Assembly: GCA_036267355.1 (NCBI GenBank)
Contig: DATAWG010000098.1
Coordinates: forward strand, 1 to 64,000
Direction: 5' to 3'
DNA from: Pirellulales bacterium
Lineage (GTDB): Bacteria > Planctomycetota > Planctomycetia > Pirellulales > DATAWG01
Length of the DNA: 64,000 nt
The position numbers and the translations under genes were made by a program. Below the pieces are notes generated by a model. The model had not been told where the DNA came from. It made no database searches and saw only the letters and a program-made list of their open reading frames with translations. The stretch's first letter is position 1, and each line of letters begins with the position of its first letter. Shown one piece after another: positions 63,101 to 64,000 of the stretch.

Positions 63101-63937
63101 GACATCAACATCTTCACGCAGATCGGGTTCGTCGTGCTGGTTGGGCTGGCGTGCAAGAATGCGGTGTTGATCGTCGAATTCGCCAAGCACAAGCGCGAGC
63201 ACGGCATGTCGCGCCGCGAGGCGACGCTCGAAGCCTGCCGCCTGCGGTTGCGGCCGATCTTGATGACCAGCTTCGCATTCATCCTCGGCGTGGTGCCGTT
63301 GGTGTGGTCGACGGGGGCGGGCTTCGAAATGCGGCGGGCGCTGGGCGTGGCCGTGTTCAGCGGCATGTTGGGCGTGACTTTTTTCGGCATCTTCCTCACC
63401 CCCGTGTTCTTTTCGGTGATCGATTGGGTCGGCACGACGCCGGCGCTCCATTCGCACATGGCCCACAAGATCAATCATGTCTTGCTCGGCGTGTTCGCGC
63501 TCGGCTATGTTCGCCAATTCGGCCGCTGGACACGACGGACGGTAGGGGCCAAGGGCGAGAGGTTAGGGGCGAGAGCCGAGGGGCGCGGAGCGAGGGGCGA
63601 GGAAAGACGGCATGGTCGCAATGGCGTTGCCGCGGATGCGCCGATCGCGATTGCCGACGGCAATGGGTCCGAGCAATCCGCGCAAAACGGACATTTCGCG
63701 CCGATCGGGCAGACCGGCCATGCGACCGCCCATGCCCCCGCATCCGGCACGAACGGCCATCCTTCCAACGGCCACCCTTCCAACGGCCACCCTTCCAACG
63801 GCCAATCGTCGAATGGTCATTCTTCGAACGGCAACGATTCTCATCAGGCGCAGCGAAACGGTGAGGCCACCAACGGCCACCCCGACCCGTTTTCCGACGT
63901 CGACCCCGACCCCGATCCGGATCCGACTGCAAGCTAG
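60122..63937 (+). CDS. RND efflux pump permease (HAE1/AcrB type)
   Basis: A 1271-residue proton-driven exporter. The start is GTG at 60122 (LSRFFISRPIFASVLSIVI). The proton relay is intact: Asp409-Asp410 in VVDDAIVVVEAVEHHIEEG and Lys1012 in LACKNAVLIVEFAKHKREHG. The porter domains and 12 helices are in order. Two additions are unusual. An Ala/Pro/Lys-rich insert sits at about 715-775 in the second periplasmic part, and a cytoplasmic tail of about 135 residues follows the last helix. The tail includes the repeat-encoded GERLGARAEGRGARGEERR and five Asn-Gly-x-x-Ser units. The outer-membrane factor gene is not seen in the window. Confidence 0.95.
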   Translation: MLSRFFISRPIFASVLSIVITLAGGVALFTLPIAQYPPIVPPTIQVQCSYPGASAQVVAESVAAPIEQFVNGVQDMLYMSSSCSNDGSYKLAVTFKPGVELNFAQVLVQNRVNLALPLLPAVVNQVGVTTRKRSPDILMIVTLTSPDNRYSRLYLSNYNLIHLKDELSRVDGVGDVIPFGTENYSMRIWVDPERLAAMGLNASDVTNAVREQNAQVACGQIGQAPIRKGQQTQITLSTLGRLKEPEQFAEIIVKRGADGRLVRIKDIGRVELGPQNEDLEEELDGRPCANMGIFQLPYANALETADRVRAKMKDLAASFPQGVRYDLCFDTTPFIRDSIDEVVRTLFAAVVLVAIVVLVFLQSWRSAIIPLVAVPVAIIGTFAVMAAVGFSLNNLTLFGLVLAIGIVVDDAIVVVEAVEHHIEEGMSPHDATVQAMREVSGPVIAVALVLTAVFMPCTFISGITGSFFKQFAVTVSVSTVISAFNSLTLSPALAAILLKPIDAKKDLPARALDFTFGWFFHLFNWSFTRATNAYLRIVGMMLRSSVIVLVLYGGLLLLTQWGFNRMPTGYLPNQDKGYLLISVQLPDAASVERTSAAVRHIRALVESTEKDCIDHIITISGMSFTLNVAAPNAGQFFIMFKPFDQRQDPKYYYEAVKERLTKLIAEQVPEAKAMLFGPPPLQGLGNASGFRIMVEDRGDLGLNVLEKETKHLVAVAAPAPPAAHPAGAGSAGGKQPDAASAATSAAVKPAVKPAVAEQSSKADPPKPPVSDEEQRLIDIAHKKLRSTFTIFSVNYPQLFAEPDRDQCQAMGLNMSDVNGTLQSYLSAQYINDFNRFDHTWEVIVEADARFRNRVDDVRRLEVRNSYGKMVPLGSTDSIRLTSGPLVVTRYNLYPASTIQGDWPPGVSSGEAISALENLSDAVLPKKMKCEWTEITFLQLIAENTGMIIFTLAVLLVFLVLAAQYESWSLPLAIIMVVPMCILSAIIGVWIKHSDINIFTQIGFVVLVGLACKNAVLIVEFAKHKREHGMSRREATLEACRLRLRPILMTSFAFILGVVPLVWSTGAGFEMRRALGVAVFSGMLGVTFFGIFLTPVFFSVIDWVGTTPALHSHMAHKINHVLLGVFALGYVRQFGRWTRRTVGAKGERLGARAEGRGARGEERRHGRNGVAADAPIAIADGNGSEQSAQNGHFAPIGQTGHATAHAPASGTNGHPSNGHPSNGHPSNGQSSNGHSSNGNDSHQAQRNGEATNGHPDPFSDVDPDPDPDPTAS
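63541..63603. repeat. GGGGCGAG-type G-rich repeat inside the pump gene
   Basis: GGGGCCAAGGGCGAG, GGGGCGAGAGCCGAG and GAGGGGCGAGG follow each other in the pump gene. The same kind of sequence is near 12105-12136 and at the window end (63974-64000, on the other strand). Confidence 0.65.
63752..63826 (+). repeat. Five tandem 15-bp units in the pump tail
   Basis: Units of AACGGCCACCCTTCC or variants start at 63752, 63767, 63782, 63797 and 63812. They encode Asn-Gly-His-Pro-Ser and Asn-Gly-Gln/His-Ser-Ser in the C-terminal tail. The two middle units are identical, so the array has expanded recently or is unstable. Confidence 0.85.
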
Positions 63938-64000
63938 CTGAACCGCGGCTAACCCCAACTTCCCAGTTCTTTGTCACTCGCCCCTCGTCCCTAGCCCCTC

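Overview
The window is about 64 kb of a GC-rich bacterial chromosome. The lineage signature is planctomycetal, most likely Pirellulales. It carries a DUF1559 prepilin-like protein, a DUF1501 Tat-exported protein, a Tat-exported Gfo/Idh/MocA oxidoreductase, double zinc-ribbon and other secreted proteins of planctomycete type, and many short palindromic intergenic repeats, including the family whose translation reads SPKRQRG. No rRNA, tRNA, CRISPR array, phage or complete insertion sequence was seen. It reads as ordinary chromosome with housekeeping, stress and transport genes, spaced by repeat-rich intergenic DNA.

Layout. 1-5 kb: the 3' end of a urea/amide-type ABC binding protein, a MOSC protein, and recA followed by an HtrA protease, with an SOS-like palindrome before recA. 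5-9.3 kb: DUF1559 protein, DUF502 membrane protein overlapping hemC, and an orphan NarL-type response regulator. 9.4-12.1 kb: lipoprotein, 87-residue conserved protein and xerC/D in one direction. 12.6-18.5 kb: DegT-type aminotransferase, BshB1-like deacetylase, secreted Gly/Asn-rich protein, coiled-coil protein and thioredoxin. 18.7-25.8 kb: YhdH-type reductase, PPP-type phosphatase, flotillin-like FloA, Gfo/Idh/MocA protein, Ohr and a degenerate CbiA-like protein. 25.9-35.3 kb: a repair and stress block with RarA, a radical SAM protein of the PA0069/SplB-like type, an FAD-Rieske protein, a second paralogous FAD oxidoreductase, an NRAMP-type transporter, topoisomerase IB and Ku. 35.4-39.7 kb: ApbE, zinc-ribbon protein, ACT-domain protein, a 33-residue membrane miniprotein and an FNT channel. 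39.8-47.4 kb: a five-gene oligopeptide ABC transporter whose two permeases are greatly enlarged. 47.6-57.7 kb: secreted and lipoproteins, YihY, SucA, a broken VapC-type toxin with its antitoxin, a CaMKII-association-domain protein, ThyX and DUF1501. 57.9-64 kb: a TetR regulator divergent from an RND efflux pump, with a clear operator and -10 box between them.

Functional links. RecA, RarA, Ku, topoisomerase IB and possibly the radical SAM protein suggest investment in DNA repair. BshB1, thioredoxin, Ohr and the YhdH-type reductase point to thiol and oxidative-stress handling. The opp genes form one transport operon. TetR most likely represses the RND pump.

The most unusual content is the repeat landscape. 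At least six families of inverted-repeat elements sit between genes. One has nested hairpins whose stems vary by paired changes. Several elements run into genes and supply start-proximal sequence, C-terminal residues or stop codons. Other points of interest are the CaMKII hub-like protein, a CbiA homologue without P-loop and without nucleophilic cysteine, the enlarged OppB and OppC, and the 33-residue miniprotein.
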